A stretch of 64,000 bases of DNA. It comes from Mesostigma viride. Its lineage: Eukaryota > Streptophyta > Mesostigmatophyceae > Mesostigmatales > Mesostigmataceae. Location: positions 6,286,947 to 6,350,946 of the forward strand of contig RPFO01000156.1 in the NCBI GenBank assembly GCA_009746045.1, in the 5' to 3' direction. Below the pieces are notes generated by a model. The model was not told the DNA's origin and made no database searches. It saw nothing but the letters and a program-made list of their open reading frames with translations. Of this stretch, positions 11,801 through 23,235 are shown piece by piece (position 1 is the first letter of the stretch; each line of letters begins with the position of its first letter). Made by a program: the position numbers and the translations under genes.

Positions 11801-12842
11801 ATGGTTGACTAGTTGATAACGCTAAAAATTAAGTGGATGTGAAGGATGAATTCCCATGAGGGTTTAACGTAACAGGTGTGACTGGACAGTTCCAAGACCG
11901 CAGCGGACGCCCTTTGGCTCAGTCCCGCCGGCTATTTGTTGATAGCTAAGGTATTATTGGGAATATTTTTTTAACACTGCTGCTCATCCATTACAGATCG
12001 ACGGGTAGGCATTCCTCTCAGCTTAATTGCCTGCAATGGTTGTGGGGTAATCGGGTGGGGTCGTGGGGAGATAGGTTCGGGTTGGCTGAGGTAACAAGGG
12101 TGGGGCCCAAAGAATGACTTGTGGATGTGCCATTTTTGTAGTTTCCTGCTTCAAACCCCTCGTTTTTTTTTTCCATGGTTGTTCGCATGCTGCATCCGCA
12201 GTGGCTGCTTGTAGGGTGCACCTATGTGCGATGTTTATTGGTGGACATGGACTATAATGGGATTCTAGCTTTAGTGGGCTTGCCGCAAGGCCATTCTTGT
12301 TTTCACAGGTTCCTTTCCTTTCCCAGGCTTCCCCTGTACATCATCGATCCCATGCTCATGGGACCTTTTGAACAGGTACTCTTATTCATGTCAGGGTATA
12401 TGACCCTCGGGTAGGTGGTGCCCTCAGGGGTGTTTGGTTTTCGTGGGCAGCCGTTGCCTTCGGTCATCTGACCACGCATGCCCTGGCTGCTTTGTGGACC
12501 GTGCTCATGTTGCCAGGTCTGGAGAGCTGTCTCTTATCGCTGGAAGACGCCATGCATGGTGAGCGAGCACGCAAATTCTCAACAACAGGACATGAGCAGC
12601 CGTTTGCGGGCTTCGTGTGTGATGCAAGGGGGTGCAAGTCATCGTTGCAATCTGGTGTCGAATGGGAAGAGACACTGCCCATGGTCTCCCCCCTAGAAAT
12701 GCGCACATAGCCTGCTTATCTGGGCAGTCAGTGTGGAGTTTGAGGGTGCCTGTGTGGACACCTACCTGGGAACGCTGGTAACGCCTCGCGTAGCAAAACA
12801 CAAACTCAATAGCATAGGAAGTTTTCTTGAAGTGTGATTCGG

Positions 12843-12903
<61 letters not shown>

Positions 12904-15900
12904 CCCCAATCATTAGGTATCATCAGCATGCGCTTGGGTCAAGCCCCGGCTCTCAATTCCCTTCATAGCATATTTTAATAATTTAGATTCACTTTTCACT
13001 ATGGCCTGTTTCCAGCCGTGGCCTCGGACTCGGCAGGGGACATGAGATGATGAATTAATGAACCTGCTCGTACTGTGCTGGAAGCAGAGTGGTGCATAGG
13101 AAATCTGATTTATATGTGATGGTTTCCTTACAACCTCAAGAAAAGAGATGCCCGACCATTTTTTAAAGATGGATCACCCTGTCTGGGTATTCTGCCACCA
13201 GTCACCATCTGCACGGATCCTGCACGCATTTCCATCTCCATCTGCTCACGCGAGGTTGATCCAAAGCTACGGCGGGGGGGGTGGCTTGCGCTAATGTCGG
13301 GTGACCGTGCCCCGCGAAGCAAGCGATGCCTCAACATCCGGTAACACGTCGTCGCCGGCCCTTTTTCGCTTTTTTCAATGTCACCAGCCCCCTCTTCTCA
13401 CTATCTGCTCCGTTGGTGCATGCCCACGAATCACCCGTGTACCCGCGACCCTTTTGTGTTGGGGGTCTCGTTGGTGCGGCCGACAGCCTATAACGCCAGC
13501 CTGGAAGCGCTTCACCGACTAGAGCTGGTCCTCCACTCGGTCAACATGGTGGCCAGCATCATCAAAGTAAGCGTAACCCTTGTCTGTGAGGATGGATGAA
13601 GTGCGCATGTGTGTCTCGGTGCGGGTATATGCGTGCTGAATGGTGACGGTTGTCGGGATATCGGGGGAGTCCGGCGCACACACAGTGCACCTGTCTGTCT
13701 GCATGTTTTTAGGTGTGGCAAATTTCCTCAAAGCATTCCTTTCGTTTGCCAAGGCTTTCTGGTCGGCCGTGGCGATGGTGGTGGTCCTGGCAGCGGGCAG
13801 TGGCAGAAATTTCAGCGGTTGTGATGGCGGTGATGTTGGGGCCGTTGTCTGTTCTGTATCTATGATTAATGAGACAGCCAGCGCGGGCCTGAATTTGATT
13901 GAAGGGCTCATGGTTGATATGATTGCCAGACAACCCTGTAACTAGGAACTAGATAGCTCCACTATCCACCCCATCGCATCTTCTCTTCCGGGATCCCAGC
14001 CCTTCCCATCGAGATGCTCGCTTGCCTGACTCATGTGCACGCAAACCTCTTATCTATCAGCTTACTAGTGTGCATGCAAACCTCTATGCAGTCTGGTGGA
14101 ACTTGCATCCTTTCAAGCTTGTAGAAAGAAAAAATTCGCTTCCTACAATCCTCATTACATATAGCTTCATGTCATACCGTTACCCAGTGAGTCTGTTCTT
14201 GTCCCGTACCTGTTGGTTGCGACGGCAGTAGCCTCGTTGTGGTAGTAGGCGTTGCTATGCTCGTGGCATCTGGGCCCTCAATAATGAGATGTCTGGAGTT
14301 AAAATCAGGATGGGATGGATGGCACTATAAAGCATAAAGCTATGATGTGTTGCCTAGGTTAAGTCCCACTGGAAACAGCCATTCACCCTGCCGGCAGGCT
14401 CGCCCTCAGTGTCAGACGGTCTTTTTCTGTGGAGGGCACAAATTCAATAACAAAAATAGATATTGGTGGTATCAAATGTCAACGGCCTTTCATGACACGG
14501 TGCACTATTTTTTGAGTCGATGCAAGTACTAGGGCGACGCTAGAATTATGTGATGCTGGAGTTATGGGGTGCGATCCCTTCAACGAGTGGTGGTTCTCGC
14601 AGCGACTGTCGGAGCTCCATTGCCAAAGGAATAAGCTTCCTCCTGGACGTGAGATCGGCCTATTCGCAAATGCGCTATTCTGACAGTAATCCTTGGCCCA
14701 TTGTGCCTGCTATGCCCGTGGTCAATGATTTTGCCCGCTATGCGTGCGGTTCAGGACTCAGCCATCGTCGGAGGCATCGACCTGTTCCAGGTGGAGCTCC
14801 CCAAGGCGGTCGTCTCGGTGGCCCACGACTCCGCCGAGGTAAATGGGATGTACTCATCTGTGTCTCTCGCCACGGAGGGTACCTGTGTTGCGAATCTGTG
14901 TAATGCAGCCTTGCACGACCGCTCCATGCGGCACATGCATTGTTGTGTCGCTTGTCACGGAGCAGATTCTCACGGTCCCCTACTTTCGCACACCACACTC
15001 ATGCACACATAGGAAACAAACTCACACATATATTTTCTGCGCACTCTTGATCTCGCCACTCCCCTATTCAAGCATCTGCCCGCCTTTTAGCGCTCTCTGA
15101 AACCTTCCTCCCACACTTGATCTCGCTGCTCCCCTATTCGAGCATCTGTTCGTCTCTTAGCACTTTCTGAAACCTTGTTCCCCCCCTCCCTCCCTCCCAA
15201 CAACCCCCCCTCTACCCTTCACTGCTCGTTCTGCTATCCATGCTCGTGCCTTGTGCATGCGCGCCCGTTGTCCTGCCTATTTGTTTGTACATTTGTGCGC
15301 CAGTCGAACTACTTCCATCTGTCATTTGGGACGGCATCCAGATGGAGTCGCATCCTTATTTAGTAAGCTTTTAAGAAGGCATCCAGATGGAGTCGCATCT
15401 TTATTTAGTAAGCTTTTAAGAAGGCATCCAGATGGAGTCGCATCCTTATTTAGTAAGCTTTTAAGAAGGCATCCAGATGGAGTCGCAATCTTATTTAGTA
15501 AGCTTTTAAGAAGGCCTCCCGATGGAGTCGCATCCTTACTTAGCCATAAATCATTCGGATAATTTATCAGAAAGATCTCATGCTCGTGCCTACACTGGCC
15601 GTGAAGATCTGCTGACAGATATCAGCGAGCCAAAGGTCGATGCCGAGCCAACTCATGTTGCCAAGCAAAACGCTTCAGCTCAAGCCTAACTCAAAACAAC
15701 CACATCCAGCTAACCGGAATGGAGCTCCATGTGATGCTTTGCTCTATTCCGTGCCATGTTCTCTGCCCTATTCTGTGCCCTAACAACTGCTCTGTTCTGT
15801 GCATATATTCTGTGCCCTATTCCGTGCCCTTTTCTGTGCCCTATTCTCTGCCCTTATCCGTGCCGTGCCCCACCAGGAAACGCCCAAGCTGCACGACGAG

Positions 15901-16835
15901 CTCGCTTCCGCGTCCGCCGACATTGTGGCAGCATCGGAGCAAAAAGTGCTCAACGCGCAGCAGCAGGTATGGCATTAGCGGCGCTGATGGCCCACTGATG
16001 GCAGAAAGGGCAGAAGGGGCAGGAAGGGCGCTCAAGCCACTAATGTCTATTGCACGCTGGCACGCTGGCAGGTGGTGAACCTGGCAGCGAATGGCAGGCC
16101 AGCATGCAAGCGGTAGGATGGCCCTGTGGACTGTGCCAGTATGGCATGTCACTAGAGATGCGACATTTACAGTGTACCAGTCACATAAGCCAAACATGGT
16201 AGGGTACTAATGTTGTTTATTGTATAGGATAAATTGGCTAAGGTGAAGAAATGGATATAGTTGGCATATGATATAGTGGCGATGTCATGGGATAGGTGAG
16301 TGAGCTCATAGTATTCAGGTCAGTTAGGAGGGCTACATCGGTACTGTTTGGTCAGCCATATTCTTGCCCACGCAGCGTGCACCCAGGCACTCTTCCCCAC
16401 CGCCTGTGCAGGCATGCTCGTTTGTTCATGCTTGTACGTTTCCGTCATGCACGCCCGATGTCCGTGTATCTGTTGGTGTTCCATTGGTTCACGTAGATCC
16501 ATGGCTCCCGCGCTTTACGCCTGACCTTAAACATGCAGGGATGTAGCCTGCCACCGGTAGCATGTTTCGCCGTACTGCTAAACAGGTCCGAACTGCTTAA
16601 ACTTGTATCTGGATGAGACAGTTGGTCAGTTACATGATTTGCCAACAAGAATTGTGTAGGGTTCAGGGTCTATGGTTTTGCGTATGAATGGATAGCGTTA
16701 CCATAGGAACGGAACCTTGACCTCGCTGTGTGCGCACCCACCACATGCCGTGCTTATGCTCGTTCTGCTCGACAGGTCATGAACCTGCAGGAGCGGCTGC
16801 AGCGTCTGCGTCGGATGGAGACTGGTGGAGATTGA
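8834..16835 (+). CDS. nine-exon single-pass membrane protein, unknown family
   Basis: Model: 8834-9049, 9427-9440, 10431-10449, 11572-11677, 12517-12558, 13487-13566, 14755-14838, 15877-15966, 16776-16835. All junctions are GT-AG, phases agree throughout, and the total of 711 nt gives 236 residues. Residues about 54-71 (FWSVVVAALAITGLLWYY) form a transmembrane helix after a polar N-terminus. Exons 4-6 give a long helical region (QQLQHLLARLTAAERQ, later LESCLLSLEDAMHAYNASL). The C-terminus is coiled-coil-like (EQKVLNAQQQ, then VMNLQERLQRLRRME). Exons 2 and 3 are only 14 and 19 nt and are the least certain; they join cleanly in phase. Exon 4 could start at 11569. I do not recognise the family and give no function; a membrane-anchored adaptor would fit its shape. 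It is divergent from the GT29 gene. Confidence 0.6.
11058..11100. other. perfect-stem hairpin in intron 3
   Basis: AACACAGGGCCTTTCAC and GTGAAAAGGCCCTGTGTT are complementary except for one bulged A, with a four-base loop. It lies inside the third intron of the gene at 8834-16835. It could be a small-RNA precursor or the relic of a MITE; nothing decides. Confidence 0.5.
12843..12902. repeat. GAT trinucleotide microsatellite
   Basis: About twenty GAT units in the fifth intron of the membrane-protein gene (reads as ATC on the minus strand). Confidence 0.9.
15332..15545. repeat. 45-bp tandem repeat in an intron
   Basis: Four to five units that each begin GGCATCCAGATGGAGTCGCA and end AGCTTTTAAGAA. 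They lie in the intron before exon 8 of the membrane-protein gene. The first and last copies are diverged. Confidence 0.85.
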
Positions 16836-17574
16836 TTTAGTATCATCTGGTTTATCTAGTTGGTTCCGTTTTGAGGCCAAGAACTGACGCAGGGCTTGCG
16901 TGCCTAATCCTTTACCGGTGTGCAGGTTTGTGCTCTTAAGTAAGGCACAGAAGCTGCTGGATAGCCGTGCGGGAACTTACTGGAATAAAGAAATTTGGTT
17001 TACGGTTATTAGAACAGGTTCAATGGTCGGCCCTGCATCGTGGAGTTTCCTTGACCATCTTTTCAATAATAAGCCTCTAAGATAGAGGTGTCGGAAAAAA
17101 ACCTTGACGAGGGTTATCAGGGTAATTTATGTGACCAGTGCTGGTGCAGCAGCAGGAGCCAGGCACGCCTTCACAACTCCTGAGTTCATAACTACTCGGG
17201 GGGCGCTGCGCAGGTGTGAACATGGATGCATGAGTTTTTGCAATTATTGCATGGTCTCCTGCATGTCGGCTGTCTGATATGACACTCCTTTTTCAATGCA
17301 ATTTTTTTATTGCCGACATGATGATGTATGGATGTTAATTAATTGATTACGTTGACTGCATCAGGTGGGCATAAATCCTCCATGTCATAAATGCATATGG
17401 TGGACATAAATCCTCCATGTCGCGCTCCGGGATATTGTATGTGACCCGGCTGATTGACGCGTTCTTTTTCCGTCCGCAGCGAGACAAATATATATAATTC
17501 GAGATAATTTGCACATGGTCTTACGACTTTCGCGCTGCATGTATGCTTATGCAGACTTTGTTTAGCTCGGTGGA
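16836..17574. other. no gene recognised
   Basis: Region downstream of the membrane-protein gene; it must hold its 3' UTR. It contains a short direct repeat, ATAAATCCTCCATGTC, at about 17370 and 17407. Nothing coding is supported. Confidence 0.4.
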
Positions 17575-17630
17575 TTTAAAAAAATTAAATTATAACATGT
17601 CTCCGTTGGGAGATCATGTAGCACATATTC
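17575..17630 (-). repeat. LINE 3' tip
   Basis: Complement of the LINE 3' end at 776-832: AATT-rich tail, then TCTCCGTTGGGAGA (hairpin) and a stretch reading GTGCTACATGATCTCC on the minus strand. A very short 5'-truncated insertion. Confidence 0.65.
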
Positions 17631-17741
17631 ATTGCTGGATGGATATTGGAGGTGGGCTCGGTGGATGCCCGGCCAATTACCGCGCTGCGACTGGAGTTAT
17701 CAAGGAGATAACCAGTGCAGGGCGGAAATTATCAGAGAGTT

Positions 17742-18315
17742 ATATTAATTAATTAATTAATTAGGAACATAACTCCGTTGGGAGTATATGTAGCACATAG
17801 CCCTGAGAAGGGGCATATGAGCCTATAATACATTCTAAGCTACTTCCTGCAAGGGTGGGAATGTAAACAACACTTGCTCTAGGTGCACCAGGGCACCCGC
17901 ACCCTCATGGTCTATCACGCTATGCCCGGGTAAGGGGGAGCATGCCTGTGAGGGGGAAGATCATCATGGCTATACAAGAGCTATGGCATGGCTTCTCAGC
18001 AGAGAGTGACTCCCTGCATGGGCACAACATTACGAAATAAGGCTAGGCATCGTCTGGAGTGTGGCACATCATAGGCACACATGTACATGACTAAAAAGGC
18101 TAGGCCTCAGCTGGTATAGTGCCTGTAGTAGGCGGGCATGTACAAGGCCACTGTCTAACTATTCTACACTACTGCTGTATTCCCCTAGGCTGGGGCTGGA
18201 GTTGCTGGGGCCGCGGTGGTCGAGGGGGTCGCTTGCCAGGGCTTGTGGCCGACGTAGATGGCCGCCCCCTTCCAGTACACCGGCTGGCCCGCCTTGGTCT
18301 GCCGGAGCTGGAGAG
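17742..18315 (-). mobile_element. LINE copy, 3' UTR and end of ORF1
   Basis: Minus-strand copy. From left to right: TTAA tail (17742-17763), hairpin CTCCGTTGGGAG (17773-17784), and the 3' UTR shared with copies 1 and 2. From about 18180 comes the complement of the end of ORF1, with the stretch that follows the 'QRRRELWPTY' motif and the conserved 'HKPWQ' region. It is 5'-truncated near 18315. Confidence 0.7.
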
Positions 18316-18434
18316 AGTTATATCAAGGAGCTATATAATTGAGGAGGGGTGCCCCACTCACTGTGAGGTACCCCATTTAGACGGATGACAGACAGTAAGT
18401 GAAGGAGTTCAACCACTCTAATAGATATTCTAAT

Positions 18435-18848
18435 AAAAGACTCTACTAGATATATTCATTGAGAATGATAGATTATGGAGGTGAGATGGGCATGCAACAT
18501 AAGGAAAAACCCGATAAGGAGAATAACCCTTCATACAGGAAGAAATTAATAGGAATTCATCTGACATGGACATCCAAGGATCACGCTAGCTGCACAAGGT
18601 ACAACGAACTACATCACAAAACTACGACACGCAGCAACATCGCTGCCGGCCCACCATGCAGGCCTGGAAGGGATCTAGACCGCATGGGTCGCGACAAAGT
18701 CCACCCGGGTGCGGCGGAATAACACATCGATCAGCCACGGTGCGAGTGAGGGCGAGGGACAGGCGCTGCCGCCAATACGAGGACCACGTGCGGGCAGACC
18801 ACGGGGCGGTCTGACCCTCGAGGTCGAGGCGGTCTTCACCGCGCTAGT
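18435..18848 (-). mobile_element. RLE-retroelement subfamily A, 3' fragment
   Basis: Complement of the 3' UTR and last codons of subfamily A (compare 22850-23220). The 3' end is at about 18450 (ATTCATTGAGAATGATAG on the plus strand). The 5' truncation is at 18848, where TATATATATACTACATC begins. Confidence 0.7.
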
Positions 18849-19080
18849 ATATATATATACTACATCCTCCGCGCTACTATATATATTCAGCTTTTTTGGC
18901 TCTGTATAGAGGTTTATAGCTGGGCGTTTGCTTTGGTTTGAGTGCTTTCACTCTGCTGTAAGTAATTATACTATTAAAATATATATTCATTATACTAATA
19001 TCATTATTCTACTAATTATATTTTTAATATATATTCATTGAGAATGAGAGATTACGGAGGTGAGATGGGCATGCAAGGAA
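18849..19080 (+). mobile_element. retroelement junk: B 3' tip joined to an A 3' tip
   Basis: After a TATATATACTACAT junction there is the end of the subfamily B 3' UTR on the plus strand (about 18893-18985, GGTTTATAGCTGGGCG onward). AT-rich filler follows, then a minus-strand A 3' tip (about 19026-19076). Confidence 0.6.
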
Positions 19081-19167
19081 TATGTGCTACCTTTGCCCAA
19101 TGTGCAGTACGAGCCACGAGCCACGAGGTAGCCATGGCTGACGGCGGAGCTCATCATAACTTTCACG

Positions 19168-21229
19168 TTTGAGCACCGAATTTAGCCGTGAATATCACAA
19201 TCGACGCGTCTTTCTAAGACGCACATGCTGATATAATTTTCTGAAGCTATTACACGATATATGACGAGCAAACGCTTGTCCTCGACGCAACGCAGCCTGG
19301 CGGCTGCGCTCGGCAATGAAAATACGTCTGCAGCTCCGGCTGCAGCTTCGCCATCAGGGCCGGAAGGCAGTGGTGACACGAGTCGCGCACTGGTGCTCGC
19401 CCCTAACCCTTCCGGGCTTTCCTCGCCCTCTGCATCGCCTGATCCATGCATTTGAAGCGCAGCCGCCCAGGCGAACCTGGCTGGTCTGAGCGCGATTTGG
19501 ACGTTGATCGGCTCTTTGCCACCTTCGACATCAACAACAGGCTTGCCTTTTTCGAAATGCCATGCATCCTACAAGCTACTGGAGCTCGTGTTTTACGGGT
19601 CACACGCCTCCCTGCTGGCCCTGTGCGAGCAGTTCCATTCCAGAACCCACCTTTTCCGCAATGGAGCTGACGGCCGCCGGCCGGTTTTCCAATAGCGCAG
19701 AGCTCTGACGCCCACCTTCGGCCAACATATGGCGCCGGCTGGCCTCGCCCCCGCCTTCAGCTCGCAGCTCTCTCAGTCTTTACCATCACTAAGCGCTCGG
19801 CCGCGGATCGACCTTCTGCAACCCGCCCCCATCAATTACCGAATCCACCTTTCTCCGCCACCTCCACGACGCCCTCTCACGTACAGCACGTGACGCCCAT
19901 TGCTGCAGATGTGGCAGCTGTGGGTCGCACGCTGGCTGCTGAGCTCCCCACCATCCCCACCGCCACCGCCACCCTCCTCGCCTCCACCCCCCCGCCCCCC
20001 CCCCTCCGCCTCCGCACCGACTCCATCACTGCCGCAGCTCCGCGACATCGACCAGCGTCTTAAGGACAATGCCATCGCTATCGAGGTCCTGCAGAACACC
20101 GCATGCCTCACCGCCCAGGCACATTGCCGCCAAGCCAGCCTGAGTCGCCTGCTGGCCTCGCGGGCCGGCGATGCTCCTCCCATCACGACCTGGGCGGATA
20201 TATGCTTAAGCAGCACACCACCAGTCCACCACCTCCGCCGTCGCAGCCCAGCTTTAGCGGCAGACGCTTGACCTCCGCGACCTCGGAGGCCGAGCTTGCC
20301 AAGCGCAGCCTAGTAAACGTCATTGTCGGGAACTTCGACATGGAGGAAGGTGAGAATTCCGAGAAGCTTACGCGTGCGTTTGAGAGATCGAAATCCTTGG
20401 TCGCATGGGCCTTAATGGTGATCGAGATCGAGCTGGTCGCCCACCCGGCCTTCCCCACGCGCGGGGTAAGGCAGGGGCGCCCCTGCTCCTTCTCACCTTT
20501 CAGAACCCGGCGGACAAGATTTCTTTCCTCCGACGCCGCAAGCGGCTCGAGAAGACTCACTTCAACCTTGACGACGACTTGACCCTGGCGCAGCAACAAC
20601 GGCGACGGGAGCTATATATGGCCGACCTACCTCCAGCTCCGGCAGACCAAGGCGGGGCAGCCGGTGTACTCAGAAGGGGGCGGCCATCTACGTCGGCCAC
20701 AAGCCCTGGCATGCGACCCCCCGCCGCGACCCCCACGACTCCAGACGCGGCCCCACTGAGCTTAGGGAAATACACAGCAGTAGTAGTGTAGAATAGATAG
20801 ACCGTGGCCATGTACATGTACGCCTCCTACAGGCACTATACCGGCCAGCTGACTCACGAGCATTATTTAACCATGTACTACATGTGTGCCTACGATGTGC
20901 CACACCCCAGATGCTGCCTAGCTAGCTTTATTTAGTTCAGCTGTGCCCATGCAGAGAGCTGCTCTCTGCTGAGAGGCCACGCCTAGCTTTTGTATAGCTA
21001 TGCTGATCTCCCCCCCCATGACAGGCTCCCCCTTCGCTGGGCATAGCTTGATAGATCATGGGGCTGCAGGTGCCGTGGGGCACCTAGAGCCGGCAAGTGT
21101 CATTTACAGTTCCCACCCTTGCAGGAAGTAGCTTAGTTAGAATGTATTAAAAGCCACATGCCCCGCTTCTCTGGGATATGTGCTACATATTCTCCCAACG
21201 GAGTTATGTTACAATTCAATTCAATTCAA
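19168..21229 (+). pseudogene. LINE ORF1 copy 2 with leader and 3' end
   Basis: Second full-length-like ORF1 copy. Its leader (19168-19260) and start (19261, MTSKR) match copy 1. The frame is broken at about 19450 and several times after; pieces of the conserved C-terminal part ('DDDLTLAQQQRRREL') are read near 20570-20620. A poly-C-rich stretch near 19950-20030 replaces a Ser/Thr-rich region. The 3' UTR runs to CTCCCAACGGAG (21192-21203) and a short ATTCA tail. It is more decayed than copy 1. Confidence 0.7.
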
Positions 21230-21673
21230 TGGGCATGCATCAGAAGGAAGACCCCGATAACTGGGAGAATAACCCTGAAGAAATTAATAGTAATCTGACA
21301 CGGACATCCAAGGATCACGCCAGCTGCACAAGGTACAACTAACTATTCATCACAAAACTACACGCAGCACAGCGCTGCCGGCCCACCATGCAGGCCTGGA
21401 AGGGATCTAGACCGCCTGCCGGTCGCGACAAAGTTGGCCCGGGTGCGGCGGAATAACACATCGATCAGCCACGGCACGAGTGAGCCGGGCGAGGGACAGG
21501 CGCTGCCGCCAATTCGAGGACCAGTGACGTGCGGGCAGACCACGGGGCGGTCTAACCCTCGAGGTCGACTGAGGCGGTCTTCACGGCGCTGGCAGCACTC
21601 GTGGAATTAAAAACTCCGCTGTCTTGGGGCCCATCAGTGGCTCCGAAGTCCTCAAGGACACTGAAAGGGGATG
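21230..21673 (-). mobile_element. RLE-retroelement subfamily A, 3' fragment
   Basis: Complement of the subfamily A 3' UTR and C-terminal coding end. It starts directly at the ATTCA tail of the LINE copy and ends (5' truncation) at 21673, where CTACTATATATATT begins. Confidence 0.7.
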
Positions 21674-22100
21674 ACTACTATATATATTAAAAATATAATT
21701 ACTTACAGCTAGCAGAGTGAAATCACTCTTGAAAACCAAAGCAAACACTGACACAGCTATAAACCTATATACAGAGCCATGTCAAAGCTCGATACTACGT
21801 ACGATAAGACCAATGGAAACTCCTAACCGGAGGAACCTATTAGCCCTGCTGCACCGCAAAATCAGCCCGCATACGGCGGAGCATGATGTCAGCCATGGCC
21901 CGAGTCAGCGCCACCGACAAGCGCTGACACCAATATGACGTCCAGGTCCGCGCTGACCATGGGGCCCGCTGGCCCTCCAGGTCCAGCCGTTCCTCCCGCC
22001 GGAGCCGGCAACACTCCTTGAAGAAGGCGGAGGTCAGGGGCCCCATGGCCCCAAACTCCTCTAGGACAAAGGGCTGACCACACGATGGTGCCCGAGGTCG
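21674..22100 (-). mobile_element. RLE-retroelement subfamily B, 3' fragment
   Basis: Complement of the B 3' UTR (21690-21830) and of the last coding third of the nuclease domain (up to about 22095). It is 5'-truncated at GACTACTATATATATAC. Together with the next feature it forms a head-to-head pair around a TA-rich core. Confidence 0.7.
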
Positions 22101-22105
22101 CCGAC

Positions 22106-23235
22106 TACTATATATATACTACATGTCTTCCCTGCCTGCGTTCATGAAAAACAACAAAAGACCTACGCGGGTATACTACACTGTGCCGACTGGATGGGTC
22201 TGCATGCGAGCTTGAACGATCAGGGGAAGGCTTGGCTTCACTCCGTTTCCCTTGAGGGGAGCGTGGGGTCCGCATTCCTGCGCGCCCTCCCCATGAGCCC
22301 TTTGTTCACACTGGTTCCGGCCCTTTACGCCATCGCTCTCCGCCACCAGCTCTTTGCCCCGCAACCTCTCATCACGGCGGGTGCGTCCTGCGGCAGCTGC
22401 GGGCTTGCTCTGGATACTACTGGGACGCACTACATCGCGTGCATGGGTGGCCAGCAGAACCAGAACTGGTTCCTCTATCTCCATACCGCTCTCCTCCGGG
22501 TGGTGTGTGCCATGGTTCGGTCGGTCTTTCCCCACTCCACCATTAAGTGCGAGGACGCGGATGGGGCCGCCCTCTACTCACCCAACCACCGCCCCGACAT
22601 TACCGTGCTTGACTACGACGGGCAGGGTTGCCACCTGCTCATCGATGTCTCCGTGGCTCGGCCGCTTTCCGGTCGCCACATCCTCCGGGCGGCTGTGGAT
22701 GCCGGCGCTGCTGCCGCTGTGGCTGAGCGCGACAAGTTTGCCTCCTACGGCAATGTGGGGCCCCACCGGGTCATCCCCTTTGTCCTTGAGGAGTTCGGGG
22801 CCATGGGCCCCAAGACAGCGGAGTTTTTCCACGAGTGCTGCCAGCGCCGTGAAGACCGCCTCGACCTCGAGGGTCAGACCGCCCCGTGGTCGGCCCGCAC
22901 GTGGTCCTCGTATTGGCGGCAGCGTCTGTCACTCGCCCTCACTCGCACCGTGGCTGATGTGTTATTCCGCCGCACCCGGGCCGACTTTGTCGCGACCCAC
23001 GCGGTCTAGATTCCTTCCAGGCCTGCATGGTGGGCCGGCAGCGCTGTTGCTGCGTGTAGTTTTGTGATGTATAGTTAGTTGTACCTTGTGCCGCTGGCGT
23101 GATCCTTGGATGTCTGTGTCAGATTACTATTAATTTCTTCAGGGTTATTCTCCCAGTCATCGGTTTTTTCCTTATGTTGCATGCCTATCTCACCTTCGTA
23201 ATCTATCATTCTCAATGAATATATATACTACATAC
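22106..23235 (+). pseudogene. RLE-retroelement subfamily A, C-terminal half
   Basis: 5'-truncated non-LTR element. The frame 22194-23009 (271 residues) holds the zinc-knuckle and restriction-like endonuclease end of the polyprotein: C..C and H....C in 'CGSCGLALDTTGTHYIAC', then 'RPDITVLDYDGQG' and 'LLIDVSVARP' (PD-(D/E)XK-type core), then 'VIPFVLEEFGAMGP'. There is no reverse transcriptase part. The 3' UTR ends at ATTCTCAATGAATATATATA (about 23230). It starts after a TATATATACTACAT junction. The protein is about as far from subfamily B as two old subfamilies. Confidence 0.75.

Noticed and set aside
12329-12376. Possible exon reading LPLYIIDPMLMGPFEQ with AG and GT borders
   Set aside because: It cannot be placed in phase between the exons at 11677 and 12517, which join directly and in frame.
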